Below, piece by piece: positions 1 through 5,754 of a stretch of DNA of 5,754 bases. The position numbers and the translations under genes are program-made. The number at the start of each line of letters is the position of its first letter. Position 1 is the stretch's first letter. The notes below the pieces were generated by a model. It saw only the letters and a list, made by a program, of their open reading frames with translations, was not told the DNA's origin and did no database searches. This DNA comes from Rikenella microfusus (GTDB lineage: Bacteria; Bacteroidota; Bacteroidia; Bacteroidales; SZUA-534). The stretch lies in contig DYQV01000178.1 of the NCBI GenBank assembly GCA_020719105.1, forward strand, positions 1 through 5,754, in the 5' to 3' direction.

Positions 1-50
1 GACTGTTTTTGTTTTTATTTCTAAATGCGGTTGCCCTGAAACTTACACCC

Positions 51-99
51 ATCTATGTTTTAATTTCTAACTTCTAATTTCTAACATCTAATATATAGA
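51..99. repeat. Degenerate heptamer tandem array (TTCTAAY-like)
   Basis: Seven consecutive 7-base units can be laid end to end: ATCTATG, TTTTAAT, TTCTAAC, TTCTAAT, TTCTAAC, ATCTAAT, ATATAGA. The three central units differ only at the last base, and the outer units decay. The array lies just beyond the stop codon of the leftward secreted-protein gene, and no open frame of useful length crosses it. I see no hairpin with a T-run here that would act as a terminator. The periodicity is read directly. Membership of a dispersed repeat family is inference. Confidence 0.6.
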
Positions 100-114
100 A
101 TATCGCAAGAAACA

Positions 115-1527
115 TTACCAAAAAATATGCACATAACCGGGAACCTCAAACTCACGATTGTCCCAGCCTTTAGCTAAAATAACATAATAATAAACTCCAG
201 GTTTAGCTTTGCCCCCATAGCGGGTTTGCCCATCCCAACCCTCATGTCCATCATCAATCCAGGAACCATTGGCATCCTCAAATTCATAAACTTTGTTTCC
301 CCAACGATTATAGATTTTTATGGAAAAGTATTGCACTGAAACCGGTAACTTTTCCTTAAAAAAGAAAGTCTGATTCTTTTCCGCACCATTCTCCGGATTG
401 AAAACATTGGGCAGCAAATCCATATTGCTAGGAAACTCCGTACTATCGACCAGCACAAATTCTATTTTCCGGATGGAATCAAGACATTGAGCATCATTTT
501 CATTATAAATAGGACCATAAGCAAACAGCTTGACATCATATCCCAAAACCGGATCTTCTAAAGGGGCAGGATGCAGGTAATAAATGGAATCAATGGGTTC
601 AAAAAGCGACGAAACACCAATCAGGGAATCGGCTTGGCTGCTCATCCAACGCGGATGGTTATAAAACAGCCATTCATAATTCAACCCATTTTTTGAATCG
701 TTTAAGAACACCACACCATAAGGTGCTTCAACCTTAACCGAGGTGTCTCTTGGTTCCTTTTCCTGACCACTGATTCCTTTGAAATTGGCTTTTACCGCTC
801 TTAGGTAAGGATATTCATCTTGATCAGTCAAATTTTCGTCAATTGTTAATTTATTCGATCGTTTATAGTTGAAATTGTCTTTAACCTCCAAGGTAAATGA
901 AGTAGGCTCTACAGGTGCCGGGCTAAATCGTGGGTTCAGACCATCTAAACGGGTGCCCGATAGAGAAGGCTCAACAATCCATTTTTCTTCAAACAGATTG
1001 GTTAATTTCAACTGTGTAAAATCACCCAAATCGTAATAATAGAAGTTTTTTTCAAAAGTAGTATCTGCTCTTAAAACCAGTTCATCGCAAGCTGAAACTA
1101 CGATACGAATTTCGTTTATGTTGAAGTCTTCAATAAATAACCATGCTACAAAACTGGTATCAATCCCCTTTTTGCTATTTTCAACGGTAACTTTGTACCC
1201 CCCCTGACCTGCATTTTTATAATCAGAACTGTTTACCGAATCAATTGAATGAATTAAATCAAACTGTTTTGAAGATTCATTAAAAAAATACCAATCAAAG
1301 TTCAACGAATCCACATTATTAAGACTTGCCCTAAGCGTTGCATCAATCGGAAATCCATTGGCATCGGGCGAATAGATAATATAAATGGAATCGGTTCCCC
1401 AAATGGATTCGTTGATATACTCTGTTGATGCCGTTGAATTGTAATTCAACACCGTAATTTGAGCCAATAAAGGACTAATTCGGAATAATAAAAAACCTAT
1501 AAAAACGACTGGAAAAAGATATTTCAT
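115..1527 (-). CDS. Secreted modular protein with T9SS type B (gliding motility-associated) C-terminal sorting domain
   Basis: The 470-residue protein starts with a signal peptide: Lys2, a hydrophobic run at about 4-21, and likely cleavage after LLA (20-22) before Gln23. The C-terminal 100 residues match the CHU_C / type B T9SS sorting domain: LPNVFNP (372-378), IYNRWGNKVYEF (405-416), GWDG (430-433) and KPGVYYYVI (442-450). Family knowledge says such domains direct export across the outer membrane by the type IX system, to the cell surface or the medium. The body (about 24-365) looks all-beta and Ig/PKD-like. Two similar nine-residue stretches, LNFDWYFFN (75-83) and LNYEWLFYN (282-290), suggest two related modules, with a different module at about 147-230. 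Only two cysteines (147, 348) were noticed. No catalytic motif is recognised, so the actual role (adhesin, structural or other) is unknown. No PorP/SprF-like partner is present in the window. The start is the Met directly before the signal peptide. The gene diverges from the helicase gene. Confidence 0.88.
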   Translation of the reverse strand: MKYLFPVVFIGFLLFRISPLLAQITVLNYNSTASTEYINESIWGTDSIYIIYSPDANGFPIDATLRASLNNVDSLNFDWYFFNESSKQFDLIHSIDSVNSSDYKNAGQGGYKVTVENSKKGIDTSFVAWLFIEDFNINEIRIVVSACDELVLRADTTFEKNFYYYDLGDFTQLKLTNLFEEKWIVEPSLSGTRLDGLNPRFSPAPVEPTSFTLEVKDNFNYKRSNKLTIDENLTDQDEYPYLRAVKANFKGISGQEKEPRDTSVKVEAPYGVVFLNDSKNGLNYEWLFYNHPRWMSSQADSLIGVSSLFEPIDSIYYLHPAPLEDPVLGYDVKLFAYGPIYNENDAQCLDSIRKIEFVLVDSTEFPSNMDLLPNVFNPENGAEKNQTFFFKEKLPVSVQYFSIKIYNRWGNKVYEFEDANGSWIDDGHEGWDGQTRYGGKAKPGVYYYVILAKGWDNREFEVPGYVHIFW

Positions 1528-1570
1528 GATTATAAATAAATTCCTAACAGGTATAACTTAAAACGTGCTA

Positions 1571-1602
1571 CAATATTATAAAATATTCGCAGTTTACCCC
1601 AA
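1571..1602 (-). promoter_or_regulatory. Possible promoter of the secreted-protein gene
   Basis: On the reverse strand, bases 1578-1571 read TAATATTG, one mismatch from the Bacteroidota -7 element TAnnTTTG. A TTG at 1602-1600 sits 21 bases further upstream as a candidate -33 element. The -7 element ends 44 bases before the ATG, further than for the other genes here. It is the best candidate seen in the gap, but it is weak. Confidence 0.35.
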
Positions 1603-1675
1603 TTTATTGCTCATTGGTTTTTATCATTTTTTATGGATAGGAATATAAAGCAAAACAAAAAAGTCCTTCAAGTAA

Positions 1676-1693
1676 ATTCAAGGTTTGTTGAAT
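1676..1693. other. Short inverted repeat in the divergent intergenic region
   Basis: ATTCAA (1676-1681) and TTGAAT (1688-1693) are perfect 6-bp arms around a 6-base spacer. They lie about 30 bases upstream of the helicase promoter's T-rich -33 region. This could be an operator half-site pair, but arms this short in AT-rich DNA arise easily by chance. The rest of the 1528-1774 gap holds only the two candidate promoters; no RNA gene or small ORF was seen. Confidence 0.2.
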
Positions 1694-1722
1694 AAGAAAT
1701 ATTCCATCGTCTCAATTAATGC

Positions 1723-1753
1723 TTTTTTACCCGCATTGATTTTTATACTTTTG
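1723..1753 (+). promoter_or_regulatory. Predicted promoter of the UvrD/PcrA helicase gene
   Basis: TACTTTTG at 1746-1753 matches the Bacteroidota -7 consensus TAnnTTTG exactly. A T-run at 1723-1728 occupies the -33 position (19-base spacing) but lacks the usual TTG. The element ends 22 bases before the ATG at 1775, giving a very short leader. No Shine-Dalgarno sequence precedes the start, only an A/T-rich stretch, as is typical of this phylum. Confidence 0.65.
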
Positions 1754-1774
1754 TAGGCTAATTTTATTTTAACC

Positions 1775-4078
1775 ATGCACAGTTATCTAAACGACTTAAA
1801 CGATGCCCAGCGGGCTGCCGTAATTGAAAAAGAGGGACCATCGTTAGTGATAGCCGGTGCAGGTTCGGGAAAAACCCGGGTACTTACCTATCGCATAGCA
1901 CACCTGATGGCTACTGGCGTAGCTCCTTGGAATATTCTGGCATTAACTTTTACCAATAAAGCCGCCCGTGAAATGAAAGAACGGATTGGTAAAGTGGTGG
2001 GTGAAGATTTAGCAGCATCACTTTGGATGGGCACGTTCCATGCAATTTTCAGTAAAATTTTACGAACCGAATCGGAGAAACTTGGATTTCCATCCGCATT
2101 TACCATTTACGACACTACTGACTCTAAAAGTCTTATCAAGTCAATTATCAAAGAATTAAAGCTTGATGATAAAATATACAAACCCTCAGGAGTATTGGCC
2201 CGGATATCGAACGCAAAAAACAACTTATTTACTGCTGCCGCCTATAAAGGGAATGCCACTTTTATTGCCGACGACAATGCCAGCAAGCGTCCTGAAATTG
2301 CTAAAATTTATGAAATATATTCCGCCCGTTGCCGCCAATCGGGGGCTATGGATTTTGACGATTTGCTACTTTATACCAACGTATTATTCCGCGACTTTCC
2401 TGAAATTTTAGATAAATACCAGCAAAAATTCAAGTACGTTTTGGTTGATGAGTATCAGGATACCAACTTTTCGCAATACCTGATTGTTAAAAAACTAAGT
2501 CAGTTGCACCACAACCTATGCGTAGTTGGAGATGATGCGCAAAGTATTTACTCGTTCCGTGGGGCTAAAATTGAGAACATCCTGAATTTTAAATCCGATT
2601 ATCCCAGCCATCACCTGTTTAAGCTGGAACAAAATTATCGTTCCACCCAAACCATAGTGAATGCGGCTAACAGTTTAATAAAAAAGAACGAAAGGCAAAT
2701 TCCTAAACAGGTATATTCTAAAAACGATGAAGGAGAATTGGTTCAACTCATTGATGCATTTACCGATAATGAAGAAGGGTATTTGGTAATTAACAGCATA
2801 TTCGACCAAATGAACAACCACCAATTGCGATACGACGATTTTGCTATTCTTTACCGTACCAATGCACAAAGCCGTATTTTTGAGGAGGCTCTGCGCAAAA
2901 GGAATATGCCATACAAAATTTATGGCGGTTTGTCGTTTTATCAGCGCAAAGAGGTAAAAGACCTGCTTGCCTATTTTAGAATGGTAGTAAATCCTGATGA
3001 TTCGGAAGCCTTGAAACGTGTCATCAACTATCCGGCCCGTGGAATTGGCGATACTACATTGAATAAATTGGAAGAAGCGGCTGCTTATAATAACCTGAGT
3101 ATATGGCAAGTGGCAAAAAGCCCGGAACAGTTTGGAGTGGAAGCCAACAAAGGCACCCTGAACAAAATTCATGGATTTTGTGAGTTCATAGAACGCTTTA
3201 TTGCCATTAAAAACAATCAGGATGGTTATGTAATGGCTCAGCAAATTGCTACCGAATCGGGAATTCTAAAAGACCTTTACAACGGAACTACCGTTGAAGA
3301 ACGGTCGAAATATGAAAATGTGGAAGAGCTGTTGAATGGCATTCGTGACTTTGTGAGTGCCAACTATCAGGACAACAATCCGGCGAAGTTGGAACATTTT
3401 CTTGAAAATGTTGCCTTATATACCGACCAAGACTCCAATAAACCCGATGACAAAAACCGGATTACCTTAATGACCATCCACTCTGCCAAAGGATTGGAGT
3501 TTCCACATGTTTATATTGTTGGAATGGAAGAAGAGCTTTTTCCATCGGCCATGAATATTTACTCGCAAACTGAACTGGAGGAAGAACGCCGCTTATTTTA
3601 TGTGGCTCTTACCCGCGCTGAAAAACGGGTTACCTTATCGTATGCTAAAAGTCGCTACAAATATGGTACAGCAACCAATACAGCGCCCAGCCGGTTTATC
3701 AGCGAAATTGATTCCCAATTTATAAAGACCAAGGCTTTGTTTGGTAAAAAAGGATTCGAATCCGATTATAATGACGAAGAATCAACAATTTCGTTCAAGC
3801 AACGGGGAAGTGCTTTTCAAAAGCCCGCCCGACCCGGAATGAATTTAGCCGCCCAGCGTAAACTTCAACAAATGAATCAAGTAAGTCAAACTGTTTTTAA
3901 TTCTGATCCTCCCGAAAGTATTAAATCGGGCATGAATATAGAACATCAGCAATTTGGAACCGGACGTGTGATACAAATAGAAGGAGATGGTTCCGACAAA
4001 AAGGCACTGATTTTCTTTAATAAGCTGGGCGAAAAAAAGTTAATTCTTAAGTTTGCCCGTTTACGCATAGTTCGATAA
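1775..4078 (+). CDS. UvrD/PcrA-type superfamily 1A ATP-dependent 3'-5' DNA helicase
   Basis: The 767-residue protein is full length for the UvrD/PcrA family, and all SF1A helicase motifs are visible. These are the Q-motif around Gln12, Walker A GAGSGKT (28-34), motif Ia TFTNKAA (58-64), motif Ib GTFH (86-89), motif II DEYQDTN (225-231), motif III GDDAQSIYSFRGA (252-264), motif IV NYRST (287-291), YQRKEVKD (389-396), GIGDTT (423-428), motif V around IHSAKGLEF (568-576) and motif VI RRLFYVALTRA (605-615) with the arginine finger at 614. A low-complexity linker (about 665-718) leads to a C-terminal module (about 720-767, with FGTG at 727-730) resembling the Tudor-like PcrA C-terminal domain, which contacts RNA polymerase in studied homologues. 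Expected roles are nucleotide excision and mismatch repair, removal of protein-DNA roadblocks, and clearing of transcription-replication conflicts. RecB, AddA and Rep are less likely because of the length and the C-terminal domain. I do not choose between the symbols uvrD and pcrA. The start fits the promoter 22 bases upstream. Confidence 0.95.
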   Translation: MHSYLNDLNDAQRAAVIEKEGPSLVIAGAGSGKTRVLTYRIAHLMATGVAPWNILALTFTNKAAREMKERIGKVVGEDLAASLWMGTFHAIFSKILRTESEKLGFPSAFTIYDTTDSKSLIKSIIKELKLDDKIYKPSGVLARISNAKNNLFTAAAYKGNATFIADDNASKRPEIAKIYEIYSARCRQSGAMDFDDLLLYTNVLFRDFPEILDKYQQKFKYVLVDEYQDTNFSQYLIVKKLSQLHHNLCVVGDDAQSIYSFRGAKIENILNFKSDYPSHHLFKLEQNYRSTQTIVNAANSLIKKNERQIPKQVYSKNDEGELVQLIDAFTDNEEGYLVINSIFDQMNNHQLRYDDFAILYRTNAQSRIFEEALRKRNMPYKIYGGLSFYQRKEVKDLLAYFRMVVNPDDSEALKRVINYPARGIGDTTLNKLEEAAAYNNLSIWQVAKSPEQFGVEANKGTLNKIHGFCEFIERFIAIKNNQDGYVMAQQIATESGILKDLYNGTTVEERSKYENVEELLNGIRDFVSANYQDNNPAKLEHFLENVALYTDQDSNKPDDKNRITLMTIHSAKGLEFPHVYIVGMEEELFPSAMNIYSQTELEEERRLFYVALTRAEKRVTLSYAKSRYKYGTATNTAPSRFISEIDSQFIKTKALFGKKGFESDYNDEESTISFKQRGSAFQKPARPGMNLAAQRKLQQMNQVSQTVFNSDPPESIKSGMNIEHQQFGTGRVIQIEGDGSDKKALIFFNKLGEKKLILKFARLRIVR

Positions 4079-4086
4079 ATGAATTG

Positions 4087-4117
4087 TTTGGATTGCCGGA
4101 TAATTAAACTAATTTTG
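4087..4117 (+). promoter_or_regulatory. Predicted promoter of the DUF4290 gene
   Basis: TTTG at 4087-4090 and TAATTTTG at 4110-4117 are separated by 19 bases and match both halves of the Bacteroidota housekeeping promoter (-33 TTTG, -7 TAnnTTTG). The -7 element ends 19 bases before the ATG at 4136. The promoter lies in the 57-base gap after the helicase stop codon. It allows the DUF4290 gene to be expressed independently and argues against translation beginning at the upstream in-frame ATG at 4079. Confidence 0.72.
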
Positions 4118-4135
4118 TACAAATTTTATATCGAA

Positions 4136-4759
4136 ATGGATTATAATACTTCAAGAAGGGGACTGGTTTTGCCTGAATATGGGCGAAATATACAACGTAT
4201 GGTTAATCATGTGAAGTCAATTGAAGACCCTGAAGAGCGCAACCGCTTAGCAAAAGCAGTAATTCAAATTATGGGTACTATGAATCCGCATTTGCGCGAT
4301 GTGGCCGATTTTAAACACAAATTGTGGGATCACTTGGCTATTATCTCTGACTTTGAACTAGATGTTGATTCACCGTATCCTAAACCTACGCGGGAACAAA
4401 TTTATCAAAAGCCCCAACGCTTAAAATATAGTCATCCCGATGATATCCGGTTTAAGCATTATGGAAGAGTTTTGGAACAAATGGTTGCAAAAGCCATTAC
4501 TTTTGAAGAAGGGGAAGAAAAAAATTACCTTATTGAAGTGATTCTGAATCAGATGAAAAAGTCGTTCCTGACATGGAACCGCGACACAGTAAACGATGAA
4601 TTGATTTTTCATGATTTATTGGTACTTTCAAGAAATAGGCTTAAAATTCCTGAAGGAATCAAGTTGAAGGAAACCAAAGAGTTTATCATAAAAACTCAAA
4701 GTGTACCTAAGAAAACACAGCCATCGAACTACAAGAAAAACATACGAATGAAAAAATAA
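4136..4759 (+). CDS. DUF4290 domain-containing protein (conserved Bacteroidota protein, function unknown)
   Basis: From Met at 4136 the product is 207 residues, soluble, with no signal peptide or membrane segment. It matches my recollection of the DUF4290 family: an N-terminal MDYNTSRRGLVLPEYGR block and a mostly helical body. No enzymatic motif is visible. The body contains an internal duplication at an offset of about 94 residues, residues 15-77 resembling 109-171 (shared YGR, MV, EE-x-N, L and M positions, then D, L, S and L in the second helix). The C-terminal tail (about 187-207) is rich in Lys and Arg and probably disordered. The frame is open back to an ATG at 4079, directly after the helicase stop, but that adds 19 Cys- and Ile-rich residues encoded by promoter-like DNA, so 4136 is preferred. 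The gene probably has its own promoter plus read-through from the helicase gene. Its final Lys-Lys-stop codons overlap the shared terminator. Confidence 0.88.
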   Translation: MDYNTSRRGLVLPEYGRNIQRMVNHVKSIEDPEERNRLAKAVIQIMGTMNPHLRDVADFKHKLWDHLAIISDFELDVDSPYPKPTREQIYQKPQRLKYSHPDDIRFKHYGRVLEQMVAKAITFEEGEEKNYLIEVILNQMKKSFLTWNRDTVNDELIFHDLLVLSRNRLKIPEGIKLKETKEFIIKTQSVPKKTQPSNYKKNIRMKK

Positions 4760-4784
4760 GCCGGATTAAACCGGCTCATTTTTT
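4751..4784. terminator. Bidirectional intrinsic terminator shared by convergent genes
   Basis: AGCCGG (4759-4764) and CCGGCT (4771-4776) form a 6-bp GC-rich stem with the 6-base loop ATTAAA. The flanks are A6 (4751-4756) and T6 (4779-4784), which can extend the stem past one A-C mismatch. Read rightward, the hairpin is followed by CATTTTTT; read leftward, by TTATTTTTT. It should therefore terminate both the DUF4290 and the CHAD transcript. The DUF4290 stop codon (4757-4759) runs into the stem, and the CHAD stop codon lies in the loop. Confidence 0.88.
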
Positions 4785-5623
4785 ACTAATCCCGTGTGAA
4801 GTTCTAAAAGTACCGGTTTTATCAAATCAGGCAATTGATTTTGGAACATTAAATTATCGGCTTCAATCAGTTCCAGATTAATTCGCACCAAAGGTTCAAA
4901 TTCCTGATTTTCGTTAGCAAATTCAACTAAGGAATCACGGAATACAATGAAATCATGCCAACTTCCAATTTTCTGCTCTATCTTAATTAAATCCTTTTGA
5001 AATTTTTTGACTTCATCAATGCCATGAAACTTAACCAACGAAAACTTAAACTTAATCAATTTTAGGGTTTTCCTGATTTGATGAATTTTCTGTTCACTAG
5101 CAATACCAGTCAACAAATTATCAATTGATTCTACTTTATTTAATAAAAAACTATTTAGTTGTGCTGATACCACAAATTCATCCTGATACTGGAGTTCCTT
5201 TTTAATTTGACTAATTAAAGTTGAATTGGAACTGTCTGCGTAAACTGGAATATTGTTTCTGAGCTTGCTCAAATCCTTAACCATTTTGTTTTTCAAATAT
5301 GACAAATATGCTTTTTGTACATCGGAATTAAGTAAAATATTTTGTGCAAATCCTTTATTTATTTGATTTTCACGTATTCTACCTAATGGCTTATTGATTT
5401 TATTGATCTTTTTTTCCAATTTTTCGATGGCCGATTCATCCATATCAACCATTACAAGAAACTGATGAACAGCTTTAATATTCTTTATTGTTAATCGTAA
5501 TTTATGCAGATGAACTTTATTTATTCCTTCATTTTTATTTTTATCAATTTTTTTCAAATAATGAAAATATTGATCAAATTGATCCAAATAAAACCGCTTC
5601 AATATCTTAATTGTCTTATCCAT
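4766..5623 (-). CDS. CHAD-domain protein, probable polyphosphate binder
   Basis: This is a 285-residue, lysine-rich, all-helical cytoplasmic protein with no signal peptide. It shows the two-fold CHAD pattern: repeat 1 has HLHKLRLTIKNIK (38-50) followed by LGRIREN (80-86), and repeat 2 has IHQIRKTLKLIKFKF (180-194) followed by IGSWHDFIVFRD (219-230). In the family, the conserved His and the Arg/Lys on these helices line a basic channel, and studied CHAD proteins bind inorganic polyphosphate. No CYTH (triphosphate tunnel) domain is fused, so this is a stand-alone CHAD protein of usual length. No ppk or ppx gene is in the window, so the link to polyphosphate metabolism is by family only. The start is supported by a -7 promoter element 19 bases upstream. 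Its last codons (Glu-Pro-Val-stop) form half of the shared terminator. Confidence 0.85.
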   Translation of the reverse strand: MDKTIKILKRFYLDQFDQYFHYLKKIDKNKNEGINKVHLHKLRLTIKNIKAVHQFLVMVDMDESAIEKLEKKINKINKPLGRIRENQINKGFAQNILLNSDVQKAYLSYLKNKMVKDLSKLRNNIPVYADSSNSTLISQIKKELQYQDEFVVSAQLNSFLLNKVESIDNLLTGIASEQKIHQIRKTLKLIKFKFSLVKFHGIDEVKKFQKDLIKIEQKIGSWHDFIVFRDSLVEFANENQEFEPLVRINLELIEADNLMFQNQLPDLIKPVLLELHTGLVKNEPV

Positions 5624-5641
5624 CTATGTTGAATTGTAAAT

Positions 5642-5649
5642 CAAAATTA
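5642..5649 (-). promoter_or_regulatory. Predicted -7 promoter element of the CHAD gene
   Basis: The reverse strand reads TAATTTTG, identical to the element in front of the DUF4290 gene and matching TAnnTTTG. It ends 19 bases before the CHAD ATG at 5623. I see no convincing TTG at the expected -33 position, so the promoter may be weak or need an activator. Confidence 0.55.
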
Positions 5650-5713
5650 GGGATAAGAACAGTATTTCGATTCATCTTTGTATTAAAGAATTGTTACTAT
5701 TTTAGCCCGCTTT

Positions 5714-5745
5714 ATTCATACCTGAGCACAGCGAAAGGTGTGAAT
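5714..5745. repeat. REP-like intergenic palindrome at the window edge
   Basis: ATTCATACCT (5714-5723) pairs with AGGTGTGAAT (5736-5745): ten pairs including one T-G wobble, around the 12-base loop GAGCACAGCGAA. The segment is more GC-rich than its AT-rich surroundings, and all three frames of its reverse strand close within about 17 codons. It has no T-run on either side, so it is not a standard terminator. The CCTGAGC...GCGAAAGG core resembles dispersed intergenic palindromes I recall from many bacterial genomes. That resemblance is from memory and is not shown here, and the element may continue past the window end. Confidence 0.5.
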
Positions 5746-5754
5746 GTGCGATGG

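Noticed and set aside
1..70. Short frames open to the left edge: two on the plus strand ending near base 70, and a minus-strand ATG at 52-50 reading off the edge
   Set aside because: Each is only 17-25 codons with no recognisable sequence, and two plus-strand frames are equally open. Coding cannot be supported without more sequence.
1528..1774. Search for a LexA-type SOS box upstream of the helicase gene
   Set aside because: No CTGT-N8-ACAG or similar palindrome is present, and the Bacteroidota SOS operator is not well enough known to me to claim another form.
1888..2411. Two smaller frames, minus 1888-2106 and plus 2163-2411
   Set aside because: Both are other-frame shadows of the helicase coding sequence, with composition unlike a real protein.
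2675..3244. Open frame of 189 codons on the minus strand
   Set aside because: It lies wholly within the helicase gene, whose conserved motifs occupy the plus strand. The translation has no recognisable features and no promoter.
4421..4612. Minus-strand frame of 63 codons
   Set aside because: It is antisense to the DUF4290 gene, has a Phe-rich low-complexity translation, and no start signal is seen.
5620..5630. 11-base identity CCATCTATGTT with bases 49-59 near the left edge
   Set aside because: The flanks do not match, so it is not an element boundary. Chance, or a weak relation to the heptamer unit, is enough to explain it.
1..5754. Possibility of a new defence, mobile or biosynthetic system
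   Set aside because: The four genes are a housekeeping helicase, a conserved DUF, a CHAD protein and a secreted protein on separate strands and units. No cassette-like operon, integrase, transposase or toxin-antitoxin pair is visible.

Overview
The window reads as ordinary chromosomal DNA from a member of the Bacteroidota. Four things point there: a type IX secretion system (T9SS) type B sorting domain on a predicted secreted protein; a DUF4290 protein, a family I know only from this phylum; starts that lack Shine-Dalgarno sequences; and AT-rich upstream regions carrying the Bacteroidota -7 promoter element TAnnTTTG. I cannot fix the order or genus.

Layout, left to right. Bases 1-114 are non-coding and hold an AT-rich array of degenerate 7-base repeats. 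A leftward gene (115-1527) encodes a secreted, modular beta-sandwich-type protein with a T9SS type B C-terminal domain. A 247-base divergent intergenic region follows. Rightward, a complete UvrD/PcrA-type DNA helicase (1775-4078) is followed after 57 bases by a DUF4290 protein (4136-4759), which has a well-matched promoter of its own in the gap. A convergent leftward gene (4766-5623) encodes a CHAD-domain protein, probably polyphosphate-binding. The two convergent genes are six bases apart and share one hairpin that should terminate transcription in both directions. The right edge (5624-5754) holds the CHAD promoter and a 10-bp-stem palindrome resembling a dispersed intergenic repeat.

The genes do not form an obvious pathway. 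The helicase and the DUF4290 gene are co-directional with no terminator between them, so partial cotranscription is likely. The surface protein and the CHAD gene are separate transcription units. I found no mobile element, tRNA, rRNA, CRISPR array or defence cassette, and no convincing undescribed system. The best points for a second look are the internal duplication in the DUF4290 protein, the heptamer array, the edge palindrome, and the two coding ends that overlap the shared terminator.
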